From: Pseudobacteriovorax antillogorgiicola
Lineage (GTDB): Bacteria > Bdellovibrionota_B > Oligoflexia > Oligoflexales > Oligoflexaceae
Assembly: GCF_900177345.1 (NCBI RefSeq)
Contig: NZ_FWZT01000021.1
Coordinates: forward strand, 1-64,000
Reading direction: 5' to 3'
DNA: 64,000 nt
Of the stretch, positions 24,464 through 33,755 are shown in pieces. Both the position numbers and the translations under genes were made by a program. Positions within the stretch are counted from its first letter, which is position 1. Each line of letters begins with the position of its first letter. Under the pieces are notes generated by a model that saw only the letters and a list, made by a program, of their open reading frames with translations, ran no database searches and was not told the origin of the DNA.

Positions 24464-27175
24464 TTGAACAAGTTCAGCAGGCTGTTTCTGGCCTTGCTTT
24501 TGGGGTCGCCGTTCGCGTTGGCCTCGGAGCATCGCTTTGAGTTCAACTTTACTTTAGAAAGCATCCAAGGGTGGGAGCTTGAACAAAGCATTCGGTACTT
24601 TAGAAATGGTCAAGTTGTAGAAGGAGTTTTTCTCGATCAGCAGGACCTGATGATTGAAGAAAAGGACGACGGCACTCAGGTGACGGGAGCAATTTTCGGC
24701 TCTCCGGGCGTTGTTGGCTTTGATATCAATGGTAATGGTTTGCTCGATTATGAAGAACCACGCACCGTAGGCAAACCTATCGGCTCATATGATGCTTCGA
24801 AAAAAAGTGCAATTCTAGATTTAGGTGTTTTATGTCCCTGTCGCGGTCTTGTTGGTTGTGAACGGAAAGTCGATCTTCATGTGTCTATGGTGGATCGAGA
24901 GACGAAGAATCTGGTGTGGAAGGGTGAAGGGTTTACGATCAAAGTTGATCAGTCCTGTTCCGCTATGGTGATTCTAGGTTCGACGGTAGAACTCCCGCAA
25001 TTTAAATCAGGAAACCGAGATCTCGCCCTTCGTTTAAAAAGCGGAGATATGATCCATGATGTCCCAGTAGTAGGAATCTTAGATGAGCCAGGGCCTCCTG
25101 GACCTCCAGGCCCCCCCGGACCCGAAGGCCCGCGGGGTGAGCAAGGGCCTGCTGGGCCAGCGGGACCGGCGGGTCCAAAAGGTGATCGGGGACCCCGAGG
25201 TTATACGGGCCCACTCGGTGCCCAGGGGCCTCAAGGTATTGAAGGGCCGGTGGGGCCAGCTGGCCCAGCAGGACCAAGGGGACTCACGGGACCACGTGGG
25301 CCACAAGGAACAGATGGCGAGCGTGGACCCCAAGGAGAAATTGGACCCCGAGGTTATCAAGGGGAAGCTGGTGTCCCAGGACCCAGAGGGCCTGTGGGTG
25401 ACACAGGGCTCATTGGGGATCCTGGCCCCATTGGCCCTCAAGGTCTTGAAGGCCCTTCTGGCCCAACAGGTCCCCAGGGCGAGCGTGGACCCGCAGGGCC
25501 CGCCGGACCTGAGGGCCCAATCGGTCCACAAGGTGACGACGGTGAGCTTGGCCCCGCCGGAGATCCTGGCCCTATCGGCCCTCCCGGCCCGGAAGGTCCC
25601 ATTGGTCCCAAGGGTGATTCGGGTGATACCGGCCCTCAGGGCTTGAAAGGAGATACTGGTGATGAAGGCCCTGTGGGCCCTGTAGGGCCCCAAGGTGATC
25701 CTGGTGCCCCGGGACCAAAAGGTGATCGCGGTGAAAAAGGTGATCCTGGTCCGGTCGGACCTCAAGGCCCTCTTGGGGAAACTGGTGATGAGGGAGCTCC
25801 TGGGCCTCAAGGGGTTCAGGGCCCTATAGGCCCCCGTGGTCCTGCTGGGGCTGCTGGTCCCGCCGGCCCGGAAGGGCCCGCTGGTCCTGAAGGTTTACCC
25901 GGCCCTGAAGGTGAGCGAGGGCCGCAAGGTGATCCGGGAATTCAAGGCCCTCCCGGTGTTCAAGGTCCTCAGGGAATTGAAGGCGAACCGGGCTCACAAG
26001 GGCCACGAGGTTTACCAGGTCCGCAGGGTGATCCTGGTGTTCAAGGGGAACAAGGCCCTGCTGGGGTTAAAGGAGATACAGGCCCCATCGGTCCGGCAGG
26101 CCCCATTGGTCCGTCGGGCCCAGAAGGTGATGCTGGTCCTCAGGGCCCCATCGGACCGAAAGGTGATATTGGACCTGCTGGCCCCCAAGGTCTATCCGGT
26201 CCCAAAGGTGAAAAAGGCGATGTTGGTCCCGCTGGGCTGCAAGGCCCAGAAGGTGATCCAGGCCCTCAAGGAGACATTGGACCTTCTGGTCCGAAAGGTG
26301 ATCCGGGACCACAAGGGCCAAAAGGCGACATAGGTGATACTGGGCCACAAGGCTTGACGGGCCCGGAAGGGCCTGAAGGTCCTCAAGGGGAACCAGGAGT
26401 TGATGGCTTACCAGGGCCGGTTGGCCCCCGAGGCCCAACTGGTGATGTCGGGCCTCAAGGCTTGGAAGGCCCCGAGGGTCCCCAGGGTTTGGAGGGTCCT
26501 GCTGGTCCCCAAGGCCCCGTTGGTCCCGCAGGAGAAGCTGGCCCTGAAGGTCCCGAGGGTCCCCGTGGTCCCCGTGGAGAGACCGGTGAGCAGGGACCTG
26601 ATGGAGAACGGGGTTTAACCGGCCCCCGGGGTGAGTCGGGCCCCAAGGGTGATCAAGGTGAGCCAGGCCCTCCCGGTCCGCGAGGTGAACAGGGAGACCC
26701 AGGAATTCAAGGGCCCAAGGGCCCAAGAGGGGAATCCGGTGCGACGGGGCCTGCGGGGAATTTCGCGAGAGACGGGGATCTCAAACCCTGCGATGCAACG
26801 GTAGGATATTTTGTCTGTCAAGATGGTGAGTTACTCAAGATTGGTGAACGCTACTACCAAGCGGTGCCAAGCTTGAATGGTAAGCCGGTAAGCTTGAAAA
26901 TGTTTCAGGGTACAGCCCCCGAGGAGGCCATCAGCGACTTCATCGACTGGCTGCCGGCTATAGGTGTCTATGAGGAAGTTATTGGAATAACGGGTACTTT
27001 TACCGATGGTGCAGGAGTCTCACGACCGATCAACGCGGGGCAGGGGATTGATATCAGGATCCAGGAAGGACAGTTTCAGGTGAAGTCCGAAGGCGCAGGC
27101 TTAGGCTCTGTGATTCATCTAAAAGTTGAGTCCCTGAAGCCCACTGGCACTCCAGTGGTGACCGAGAAGCGTTAG
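24464..27175 (+). CDS. Collagen-like exported protein 1
   Basis: The product is 903 residues. The start is a TTG after AGGGAGTCTAGCC, followed by a signal peptide (about 1-21). An N-terminal domain of about 185 residues has a [12 protein letters not shown] calcium-loop-like motif (about 87-98) and a Cys cluster (CPCRGLVGC). From residue 210 to about 764 the sequence is an unbroken run of about 185 Gly-X-Y triplets rich in GPQ, GPA, GPI and GDP. A C-terminal domain of about 138 residues (LLKIGERYY) follows. The layout implies a secreted trimeric fibre with globular ends. It is a paralogue of the protein at 30.2-33.6 kb. A pup-like operon lies 233 bases downstream. Confidence 0.88.
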   Translation: MNKFSRLFLALLLGSPFALASEHRFEFNFTLESIQGWELEQSIRYFRNGQVVEGVFLDQQDLMIEEKDDGTQVTGAIFGSPGVVGFDINGNGLLDYEEPRTVGKPIGSYDASKKSAILDLGVLCPCRGLVGCERKVDLHVSMVDRETKNLVWKGEGFTIKVDQSCSAMVILGSTVELPQFKSGNRDLALRLKSGDMIHDVPVVGILDEPGPPGPPGPPGPEGPRGEQGPAGPAGPAGPKGDRGPRGYTGPLGAQGPQGIEGPVGPAGPAGPRGLTGPRGPQGTDGERGPQGEIGPRGYQGEAGVPGPRGPVGDTGLIGDPGPIGPQGLEGPSGPTGPQGERGPAGPAGPEGPIGPQGDDGELGPAGDPGPIGPPGPEGPIGPKGDSGDTGPQGLKGDTGDEGPVGPVGPQGDPGAPGPKGDRGEKGDPGPVGPQGPLGETGDEGAPGPQGVQGPIGPRGPAGAAGPAGPEGPAGPEGLPGPEGERGPQGDPGIQGPPGVQGPQGIEGEPGSQGPRGLPGPQGDPGVQGEQGPAGVKGDTGPIGPAGPIGPSGPEGDAGPQGPIGPKGDIGPAGPQGLSGPKGEKGDVGPAGLQGPEGDPGPQGDIGPSGPKGDPGPQGPKGDIGDTGPQGLTGPEGPEGPQGEPGVDGLPGPVGPRGPTGDVGPQGLEGPEGPQGLEGPAGPQGPVGPAGEAGPEGPEGPRGPRGETGEQGPDGERGLTGPRGESGPKGDQGEPGPPGPRGEQGDPGIQGPKGPRGESGATGPAGNFARDGDLKPCDATVGYFVCQDGELLKIGERYYQAVPSLNGKPVSLKMFQGTAPEEAISDFIDWLPAIGVYEEVIGITGTFTDGAGVSRPINAGQGIDIRIQEGQFQVKSEGAGLGSVIHLKVESLKPTGTPVVTEKR

Positions 27176-27192
27176 GCTTATCTCTAAAGTTG

Positions 27193-27215
27193 CTCGGGGG
27201 ATTTTTGCCCCCGAG
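27193..27215 (+). terminator. Strong hairpin after collagen gene 1
   Basis: CTCGGGGG (27193-27200) pairs perfectly with CCCCCGAG (27208-27215) around a seven-base loop containing five T's. It lies 17 bases past the stop. A T-run follows a separate, second hairpin at 27252-27282, so the two may work together. Confidence 0.5.
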
Positions 27216-27251
27216 AACTCGGCTAGACAAACATCACAAAAAAGTCACACA

Positions 27252-27282
27252 GCTCCTTCGATTTCCTTAGGAGTTTTTTTTA
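27252..27282 (+). terminator. Rho-independent terminator
   Basis: CTCCT at 27253 pairs with AGGAG at 27269, followed by eight T's. This is the better terminator of the two behind collagen gene 1 and isolates it from the pup-like operon. Confidence 0.6.
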
Positions 27283-27356
27283 TTAAAACTAACGCTTAGA
27301 GATGTAATGGGTGAAATTAATTACGGATTGTAAAAAAATGCTATTGAAAGCTGACG

Positions 27357-27384
27357 CTCTTACCGATACCTGTATTGGTAAGAG
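27357..27384. promoter_or_regulatory. 28-bp inverted repeat upstream of pup-like operon
   Basis: Arms CTCTTACC and GGTAAGAG match perfectly over 8 bases. Inside them ATA and TAT also pair, leaving a CCTG centre and one mismatch. It lies 24 bases before the ATG of the 49-aa gene, and TTGAAA (27344-27349) eight bases upstream may be a -35 element. Its place suits an operator for a dimeric repressor, or a leader hairpin. Confidence 0.5.
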
Positions 27385-27408
27385 GATCGAATCAAAGGAG
27401 TTGGCGTT

Positions 27409-27558
27409 ATGAAACAAAATGCCCTTAAAGTGGTGGATCTTGAAGTATCAGAGATTGCACGGCAATGGGAAGACATGGAGACAGCGATAGCTGCCGACGC
27501 TCGGATCGCGGCGGAAGCCTATGTGAAGTCTGCCAAGGTCGATTTAGGTGGCGAGTGA
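27409..27558 (+). CDS. Pup-like small modifier ending in Gly-Gly-Glu
   Basis: The product is a 49-residue protein with an ATG after AAAGGAGTTGGCGTT. It is charged, Ala-rich and probably helical over residues 8-42, without Cys or a signal peptide. It ends VDLGGE, and Pup-type modifiers end in GGQ or GGE. A C-terminal Glu is the form that PafA can attach without prior deamidation by Dop. The stop lies inside the next gene's start region (11-base overlap), implying coupled translation with a PafA-family ligase. Mycobacterial Pup is longer (64 residues) and overall similarity is slight, except for an AYVKSAK stretch that recalls AYVQKGGQ. The call therefore rests on the end, the size and the partner gene. 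Confidence 0.75.
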   Translation: MKQNALKVVDLEVSEIARQWEDMETAIAADARIAAEAYVKSAKVDLGGE

Positions 27559-29320
27559 TCAGTCCCACCATCTGTTAGGGCAAGAAACTGAACTTGCCAT
27601 ACGCTTCCAGGAAAGGAACGGAGACCATCCTGGAAACAAAGTCATCTTCGATTACATGGCCCGTGCCATAAAATCCATTGTTAAAACCAAACCTGGTAAG
27701 CGGAACTTCATTCAGGATCAATTCTTTGTCCAGAATGGAGGTGCTGTATATTATGAGCATCATCCACAAAGCCTGCGGCGTGGACTGATTGAATCAGCGA
27801 CCCCTGAGTGTCATTCGGCTCATGAACTGATCCTATATCAAAGAGCCCAAGAGGCATTGTTGATCAAGGCCTTACCCATGGCTCAAAAAATGATGTCTTA
27901 TGATGGCTACGAAGGTGAACTTAGCCTCTTAAAAAATTGCCGGGATTATGAGGGCAATACCTATGGTAGCCAGGAAAACTATGACTCCTTCGTTGCAGAA
28001 GGTTGGCGTTGGTACATGCTCATTGCGTGCCTGCTAGCCTATGTGCCGTTCGCGTTGGTTTTGAAGTTAGTCTATCTCACTCTTCTCGTGCCCTTCGTGA
28101 TGATTATCTTTACTAGTAAGGTTTTTATCGAGTTATTGCTAGCTATCAGTTCCTTAGGGCCGCTGGAAAAGGTGTTAAACCGGATCAAGGCCGGTAGCTC
28201 GTGGCGGACCTTCTTGCAATCGGGTATTCTGCGATTCGATTTTGAGGCCGAGGATACCGAAGAGACTCTTCTAAAAGTGGAGTATTCCCTATTCTATCCA
28301 CTGTTTTGGATTAGCTATAAACCTTTGATTATGCTCTATAATCAATTCGCATTTGGGCCTCAACGTCAGGCTATACATAGCCATGTGATTTCGAGGATTA
28401 TATTTACTGGTGCTGGTTCTTTAATTGAGAATGATCGCTTCATTCTCTCTGAAAAATCTCTAGCCATTAACTGCTTTTTGCGCCGCAGCATCCATAGAAA
28501 CGACAAACCATTGTTTGATTGTGGCAACCTCATAAAAGAGTACGAACTGGCTCTTTGGGAGTTGTTTTTGCTGAGGGTCCATTCGTGGGCGACTCTTTTC
28601 AAACGGGAGCAGCGCTTACAAATCGCTTTTTCAGACTCCAATCGTTGCCATTTCTCCGAATTTTTGAAAGTTGGCAGCACATCGTTGGTTGTTCGGTTGG
28701 CAAATGATGGGTTTCTTAACGATGCCCCAGAATTTTTAGAACCCATCAAAGCGCTTGGGGAGGTCTCTCGCGACATTGATTTGAAGCAGACCTATCCCAT
28801 GAAAGACGGCAGCACTATGAATGCTATCGAAATTCAACAATGGTACTGCCAGCGCGCCAAGGAATATCTTCAGACGGGGCCAGTGAACATAGAGGATCAT
28901 GAGGTGGTTCGGTTGTGGGAACAAACCTTGGCAACCCTTCAACGAGATCCTGCTGCACTACTTGGGCGGGTAGATTGGATTACCAAACAATACCTTTTGA
29001 GCACTTCTGGGGAAGAGCTAGACTACTGGGGACGAAAAAAAATCGACCTCAAATATCACGAATTAGGTGATGGATACTTTGAAATTCTTCAGTCTCGGGG
29101 GCTTACCTTAGATCTTTTTAGCGATGAAGATGTGGAGCGGGCGATTTACGAACCATCGTCATCACGGCGAGCGAAGGTGCGGAGTCGTCTAATCAAGAGC
29201 ATCGCCTTGGAAAACCATCCCATGACTATCTCCTGGAGCCAAGCAAAGATTGGCCGTTGGAATCCCAAAGTCATCTCCCTATCAGACTATCGCAAAACCA
29301 AGGAGATCGAAGAAGCTTAA
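27548..29320 (+). CDS. PafA-like Pup ligase with membrane insertion
   Basis: This 590-residue homologue of the Pup ligase PafA starts at a GTG inside the pup-like gene. Matching blocks in order are GQETEL (11-16), FVQNGGAVYYEHH (60-72), ESATPEC (82-88), GNTYGSQENY (136-145), FTGAGS (286-291), FSDSNRCHFSEFLKVGS (361-377), ALGEVSRDI (402-410), EIQQWYCQRAKEYLQT (428-443), DWITKQ (476-481), DLKYHEL (500-506) and SRRAKVRSR (539-547). Between 152 and about 278 it has an insertion of roughly 125 residues with two strong hydrophobic helices (156-178, 180-202) and a third segment (246-267). Glu70 replaces the catalytic Asp of PafA. No Dop-loop is evident. It likely ligates the 49-aa protein to targets near the membrane. 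Confidence 0.88.
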   Translation: MASDQSHHLLGQETELAIRFQERNGDHPGNKVIFDYMARAIKSIVKTKPGKRNFIQDQFFVQNGGAVYYEHHPQSLRRGLIESATPECHSAHELILYQRAQEALLIKALPMAQKMMSYDGYEGELSLLKNCRDYEGNTYGSQENYDSFVAEGWRWYMLIACLLAYVPFALVLKLVYLTLLVPFVMIIFTSKVFIELLLAISSLGPLEKVLNRIKAGSSWRTFLQSGILRFDFEAEDTEETLLKVEYSLFYPLFWISYKPLIMLYNQFAFGPQRQAIHSHVISRIIFTGAGSLIENDRFILSEKSLAINCFLRRSIHRNDKPLFDCGNLIKEYELALWELFLLRVHSWATLFKREQRLQIAFSDSNRCHFSEFLKVGSTSLVVRLANDGFLNDAPEFLEPIKALGEVSRDIDLKQTYPMKDGSTMNAIEIQQWYCQRAKEYLQTGPVNIEDHEVVRLWEQTLATLQRDPAALLGRVDWITKQYLLSTSGEELDYWGRKKIDLKYHELGDGYFEILQSRGLTLDLFSDEDVERAIYEPSSSRRAKVRSRLIKSIALENHPMTISWSQAKIGRWNPKVISLSDYRKTKEIEEA

Positions 29321-29595
29321 TCCCTCTGATTTATGGTCTATCATCTCCTTTAGTGCCTATGAGTTAATTCTGCCTGAAACTTCGAGTCTTGAAAGAAAAT
29401 CACATAGACTTGCAAATCCCTGAAGATTGGTACAAAAAAAAGTACCCTACGACACCAATTAAATGCTTCTTAAAGAATTCTCTTAAGCGTATGATAATAA
29501 AGTCTTAAATAGCAAGTGAACTTCAGTGGTTAAGATATTTTCGAATCGGTACGAAATAACTAGTATCTGTTAGCTGTTCGAGGACTGCAAAGCAT

Positions 29596-30081
29596 ATGGA
29601 TCATCGTAACCGGATTCGCTTCAAAAATCGATATACGTGTGTACTGGAAGATTTAGTCATGTCTTTGGAGCATCATGTATATCATGCTCTGGAGAAAAAT
29701 CATGTTTCTCCATCCGAGCTTTTCTACTCGCTTCCCAACTATGATCGATTTTCTAATCAATTTCCGAAGGCTTGTCACTCCTGTCAGAAACCTTTCCATA
29801 GTCGGGATCATTACTTGAAACATACTGAGCCTGGAGAGAAGCCAATAGAGGATGGTGAGCAAGCGGTTGAATATAGAATCTGTGAATGTGGTAGCCCCAT
29901 AATTCTTGTGGCAGCTTGTCGCCGCGATAACAATCCCTTTGGTATGGAATGCCGGGCCTACTTTGATATCTGTGTCGAGAGGCTAGTTAGCGAGCAAGGT
30001 TTTGTTCGTAAAGAAGCCGAAGATTTGACGAGGATTATTTTTCAGCAAGTCTTTGAAGGAGTGGAGCAAAAGGTTTCATAG
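29596..30081 (+). CDS. Zinc-ribbon protein, unknown function
   Basis: The product is 161 residues without a signal peptide. The middle carries CHSCQKPFHSRDHYLKHT (about 60-77) and ICECG (about 97-101), two Cys pairs typical of a zinc ribbon, with His and Cys spares. The N-terminal 60 residues and C-terminal 50 residues are helical. The start may be the ATG at 29596 (AGGA is 11 bases away) or the ATG at 29659, which has GGAAG closer. It follows the ligase gene by 275 bases and has no terminator-like signal between them that I can see, so cotranscription with the pup-like operon is possible but not shown. Confidence 0.6.
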   Translation: MDHRNRIRFKNRYTCVLEDLVMSLEHHVYHALEKNHVSPSELFYSLPNYDRFSNQFPKACHSCQKPFHSRDHYLKHTEPGEKPIEDGEQAVEYRICECGSPIILVAACRRDNNPFGMECRAYFDICVERLVSEQGFVRKEAEDLTRIIFQQVFEGVEQKVS

Positions 30082-30151
30082 ACCTGTGTTCCATTAAACC
30101 CGAACTCCAAGAGAGACTTCCACCCTTGACTAGCAAGAGTGGGTCCGAACA

Positions 30152-33100
30152 TTACATTTCCAAATACTGATAGAAAATGGTTAGAGGTTGATTGAGATAG
30201 TTGATCTCTGTGACCTTGATATGGAACTGCTGATCTGTGAAGCTCAACTCAAGGCCGGAACTTGGCATTGACGGCACAAAAAGGCCAGTGCGGGACATTA
30301 GAGTGCTACGGGCATCCACCACCTCCACATTCGCTGGCAAGATAGGGCCAATGGCAACGGGAAAGCCTAGGCTCACCTGAAGTTTTTCTACTTTCACGAT
30401 TCCCATTTTCAATATTGAAGAACCAATCACGGGGCTTGGTGTGTAGAAGCGCTCACCCAGCTTAAGCACATCCCCCATCAGGCAGATGCCCTCTGTGCTA
30501 GGATTGGCTGTGCATGATTCAACTTCTAAATCACCTGGAGGCCCAGGAATGCCTTGGGCTCCGGTTTCTCCTTTTGGGCCCCGTGGTCCAGTGTCTCCCT
30601 GATCTCCCTTTGGTCCCGCCGGCCCTTCCGGGCCTATTGCGCCTGACTCTCCTTTTGGCCCTCTAAGTCCAATCGGTCCTTCGGGTCCTTGTTCCCCAGG
30701 GTCGCCCTTATCACCTGTTTCGCCTTTTGGCCCCCGAGAGCCTTCCGGCCCGATTGGTCCCGCCGGCCCCGTAGGTCCTTCCAAGCCCTGAGGACCTTCA
30801 GGCCCTATGGGTCCGCGGATGCCTTCCGGGCCAGCAGGCCCTTCCGGCCCTTCTGGTCCAGTGTCTCCTGTTTCTCCTTTGGGTCCTCTTGGTCCTTCTT
30901 CACCAGGGAAGCCTCGCTGCCCTGGGGGGCCCTGGATGCCGGGGTCGCCTTTAGGTCCTCGATCCCCCCGTTCCCCCTGGTCTCCAGGTAGTCCCTGCAA
31001 GCCTTCTGGTCCTTGGGGGCCGGTAGGTCCTTCGGGCCCTCGTGGTCCCACCGGGCCCTGAAGTCCCTCTGGTCCTCTAGCTCCTTCGGGGCCCTCGGGC
31101 CCTTGGGGGCCTTCGGGCCCGATTGGTCCTTCGGGTCCAACGGGTCCTTGAAGACCTTCATCGCCTTGTGGCCCTGCTGGCCCTGCTGGCCCAATTGGCC
31201 CTTGCAATCCGGTATCCCCGGTATTGCCTTTTGGACCAGCAGGGCCAACATCGCCGGGATCGCCTTTTAGTCCCGGTGGTCCTTGCTCTCCTTGCTCTCC
31301 TTGCGGCCCTTCCGGTCCGATGGGGCCTGTTTCACCGGTATCGCCTTTGGGTCCCGGAGGGCCAACATCTCCAGTATCTCCCTTAGGCCCAGGTAAGCCA
31401 TCGGCACCATCAGCTCCCGGATCACCCTTATCGCCTTTTGGTCCGGCAGGCCCTACTTCGCCAGTATCGCCTTTTGGCCCCTGAGGGCCAACATCTCCAG
31501 TATCTCCCTTAGGCCCAGGTAAGCCGTCGGCACCGTCAGCTCCCGGATCACCCTTATCGCCTTTTGGTCCGGCAGGTCCCACATCGCCGGTATCGCCTTT
31601 GGGTCCCGGAGGGCCAACATCTCCAGTATCTCCCTTAGGCCCAGGTAAGCCGTCGGCACCGTCAGCTCCCGGATCACCCTTATCGCCTTTTGGTCCGGCA
31701 GGTCCCACATCGCCGGTATCGCCTTTGGGTCCCGGAGGGCCAACATCTCCAGTATCTCCCTTAGGCCCAGGTAAGCCGTCGGCACCATCAGCTCCCGGAT
31801 CACCTTTATCGCCTTTTGGCCCCTCTGGACCTTCTGGTCCCATTTCTCCAGATTCTCCTTTTAGGCCCCGATCGCCTTTTGGTCCTGGTGGTCCCTGCTC
31901 ACCAGGCTCTCCTTGCAGACCTTGAGGTCCTGGTTCCCCTTTATCTCCTTGAGGTCCCGGAGGTCCAGTTAGCCCAGGTTCACCTTGTGGTCCCTCTGGT
32001 CCAGCGGGCCCAACAGGACCCGTATCGCCTTTGTCCCCTTTTGGTCCTGGTAATCCGTCATCACCATCCGCCCCCGGATCCCCTTTATCTCCCTTTGGTC
32101 CCGCAGGCCCGGCAGGTCCTGTATCTCCTTTGTCCCCTTTTGGTCCTGGTAATCCGTCATCGCCACCGGCCCCCGGATCCCCTTTATCTCCCTTTGGTCC
32201 CGCAGGCCCGGCAGGTCCGGCAGGTCCTGTATCTCCGGTATCTCCTTTAGGTCCCGCGGGCCCGACATCACCGGTATCTCCTTTAGGGCCGGCAGGGCCC
32301 GTATCGCCTTTGTCCCCTTTTGGTCCTGGTAATCCGTCATCACCATCCGCCCCCGGATCCCCCTTATCTCCCTTTGGTCCCGCAGGTCCCGCAGGTCCCG
32401 CAGGCCCGGCAGGTCCTGTATCTCCGCTATCTCCTTTAGGTCCAGGGGGCCCAACAGGGCCTGTATCGCCTTTGTCCCCTTTTGGTCCTGGTAATCCGTC
32501 ATCACCATCCGCCCCCGGATCCCCCTTATCTCCCTTTGGTCCCGCAGGTCCCGCAGGCCCGGCAGGTCCTGTATCTCCGGTATCTCCTTTAGGGCCGGCA
32601 GGGCCCGTATCGCCTTTGTCCCCTTTTGGTCCTGGTAATCCGTCATCACCATCCGCCCCCGGATCCCCTTTATCTCCCTTTGGTCCCGCAGGTCCGGCAG
32701 GTCCTGTATCTCCTGTATCTCCGGTATCTCCTTTAGGTCCCGCGGGCCCGACATCGCCGGTATCTCCTTTAGGGCCGGCAGGGCCCGTATCGCCTTTGTC
32801 CCCTTTGGGTCCGGGTAATCCATCAGTACCGTCAACCCCTGGGTCTCCTTTATTACCTTTTGGACCTTGAGGTCCCTCTGGCCCTACGGGGCCTCTATCA
32901 CCTTTAGGTCCCGGAGGTCCTGGGTCACCCTTTGGTCCCTGCCCACCACCACTGCTACCGGCGAAGGGAGGAATTACGGAAAGGAACTGTGTCACGCCCC
33001 GCCGATTGGATATTCTAATTCCAACTCTTTCCAATGGCATGGAGAATAGCTGTTCGGGTAGGGGATTCGATTCCCCTAAGACGAAGGTGAGCCCGCAATC

Positions 33101-33634
33101 AGGACCCATGTTAAATGTTTTAAGTTCGGGGGTTGTCAAAGCCTCAGCTGTATCAAAGTCGAACAAGCTGATGAGGTAATCATAGGAGTCAGTGCAGGAC
33201 GATGTCCCGAGGCAGGAGCAATTGGTAATAAGATGAAAGTAGGCCTTGCGCTCGGTAGCCAGTAAACGGGTTTCGATGTGACTGGTGATACTGTTACCAC
33301 GGATACGGATGTCGTCAGAATCACGCTTACCATTTTGGTTCAAATCAAAGTCGATAAAAAGCTGTGAAATAGGTTTTTCGGTGAAAGCTATCAGCGTTCC
33401 TCGAATCCAAAGCTGGTTGTCTAGTTCAGTGAATCGCAGTTCACTTTCTTGAATCTCTAAACTCACAGGCCGTATTCCGTCATCACCTCTGATGACCGAT
33501 TCGATTTGAAATCCTTGGGTTTTGGGAATCGAAAAATTGACAGAAAATTTAAACTGAGTGCTTTCAGCTCCTTGTAAGGACCCTGATAGCAAAACGCACA
33601 GAGTCCAAACAAGGCTCGTGATACGAGACAGCAT
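30152..33634 (-). CDS. Collagen-like exported protein 2
   Basis: The ATG at 33634 follows AGGGAGGATCATCCC and begins the signal peptide, giving about 1160 residues; an upstream ATG in frame at 33685 is less likely. A N-terminal domain (about 215 residues) resembles that of collagen-like protein 1, with a calcium-loop-like [12 protein letters not shown] and Cys pairs. About 267 uninterrupted Gly-X-Y triplets follow, rich in [12 protein letters not shown] and GLPGPK. A C-terminal domain of about 126 residues contains LKLGERFY, matching LKIGERYY in the paralogue. High Asp/Lys content of the triplets favours interchain salt bridges. The two proteins could form related surface or secreted fibres. 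Confidence 0.88.
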   Translation of the reverse strand: MLSRITSLVWTLCVLLSGSLQGAESTQFKFSVNFSIPKTQGFQIESVIRGDDGIRPVSLEIQESELRFTELDNQLWIRGTLIAFTEKPISQLFIDFDLNQNGKRDSDDIRIRGNSITSHIETRLLATERKAYFHLITNCSCLGTSSCTDSYDYLISLFDFDTAEALTTPELKTFNMGPDCGLTFVLGESNPLPEQLFSMPLERVGIRISNRRGVTQFLSVIPPFAGSSGGGQGPKGDPGPPGPKGDRGPVGPEGPQGPKGNKGDPGVDGTDGLPGPKGDKGDTGPAGPKGDTGDVGPAGPKGDTGDTGDTGPAGPAGPKGDKGDPGADGDDGLPGPKGDKGDTGPAGPKGDTGDTGPAGPAGPAGPKGDKGDPGADGDDGLPGPKGDKGDTGPVGPPGPKGDSGDTGPAGPAGPAGPAGPKGDKGDPGADGDDGLPGPKGDKGDTGPAGPKGDTGDVGPAGPKGDTGDTGPAGPAGPAGPKGDKGDPGAGGDDGLPGPKGDKGDTGPAGPAGPKGDKGDPGADGDDGLPGPKGDKGDTGPVGPAGPEGPQGEPGLTGPPGPQGDKGEPGPQGLQGEPGEQGPPGPKGDRGLKGESGEMGPEGPEGPKGDKGDPGADGADGLPGPKGDTGDVGPPGPKGDTGDVGPAGPKGDKGDPGADGADGLPGPKGDTGDVGPPGPKGDTGDVGPAGPKGDKGDPGADGADGLPGPKGDTGDVGPQGPKGDTGEVGPAGPKGDKGDPGADGADGLPGPKGDTGDVGPPGPKGDTGETGPIGPEGPQGEQGEQGPPGLKGDPGDVGPAGPKGNTGDTGLQGPIGPAGPAGPQGDEGLQGPVGPEGPIGPEGPQGPEGPEGARGPEGLQGPVGPRGPEGPTGPQGPEGLQGLPGDQGERGDRGPKGDPGIQGPPGQRGFPGEEGPRGPKGETGDTGPEGPEGPAGPEGIRGPIGPEGPQGLEGPTGPAGPIGPEGSRGPKGETGDKGDPGEQGPEGPIGLRGPKGESGAIGPEGPAGPKGDQGDTGPRGPKGETGAQGIPGPPGDLEVESCTANPSTEGICLMGDVLKLGERFYTPSPVIGSSILKMGIVKVEKLQVSLGFPVAIGPILPANVEVVDARSTLMSRTGLFVPSMPSSGLELSFTDQQFHIKVTEINYLNQPLTIFYQYLEM
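31325..31830 (-). repeat. 126-bp tandem repeats in collagen gene 2
   Basis: About four near-identical copies of a 126-bp unit (42 residues, 14 triplets, containing [12 protein letters not shown] and [12 protein letters not shown]) lie at regular 126-base spacing. The landmark CCCGGAGGGCC recurs at about 31353, 31605 and 31731, with a variant at 31479. The DNA identity is much higher than protein constraint alone needs, so recent unequal exchange is likely. Confidence 0.85.
31990..32840 (-). repeat. Variable-length tandem repeats in collagen gene 2
   Basis: At least five copies of a near-identical block encoding [17 protein letters not shown] recur at about 32030, 32133, 32310, 32473 and 32617, separated by variable numbers of GPA triplets. 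Spacing differs between copies, so copy number and length are likely to vary between strains. Confidence 0.8.
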
Positions 33635-33755
33635 GGGATGATCCTCCCTCTTCTTTTGTGGAAATCTATGCTGAGAATTATTCATCCATAAAGCTAAAAA
33701 TCCAATGAAAAACTGATAAACTTAACACGGACTGATTAAAGAGGAGTGATTGATA

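Noticed and set aside
25002-26821. Several long antisense and out-of-frame open frames across collagen gene 1
   Set aside because: They are a side effect of GGN-CCN codon repeats, which leave other frames open. None has a ribosome site, and each gives low-complexity Pro/Ser- or Leu-rich proteins.
27548-29320. Reading the PafA-like gene as Dop (depupylase)
   Set aside because: The loop insertion that marks Dop between the first strand and the catalytic strand is not seen; the order of blocks follows PafA.
31325-31830. Regular spacing looked like a CRISPR or satellite array
   Set aside because: The repeats stay in frame as Gly-X-Y triplets and have no unrelated spacers, so they are internal gene repeats.
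30689-32870. Open frames on both strands in collagen gene 2, some with proline-rich products
   Set aside because: Same reason: the repeats keep opposite and shifted frames open. The long minus frame has signal peptide, globular ends and a ribosome site, so it is the real gene.
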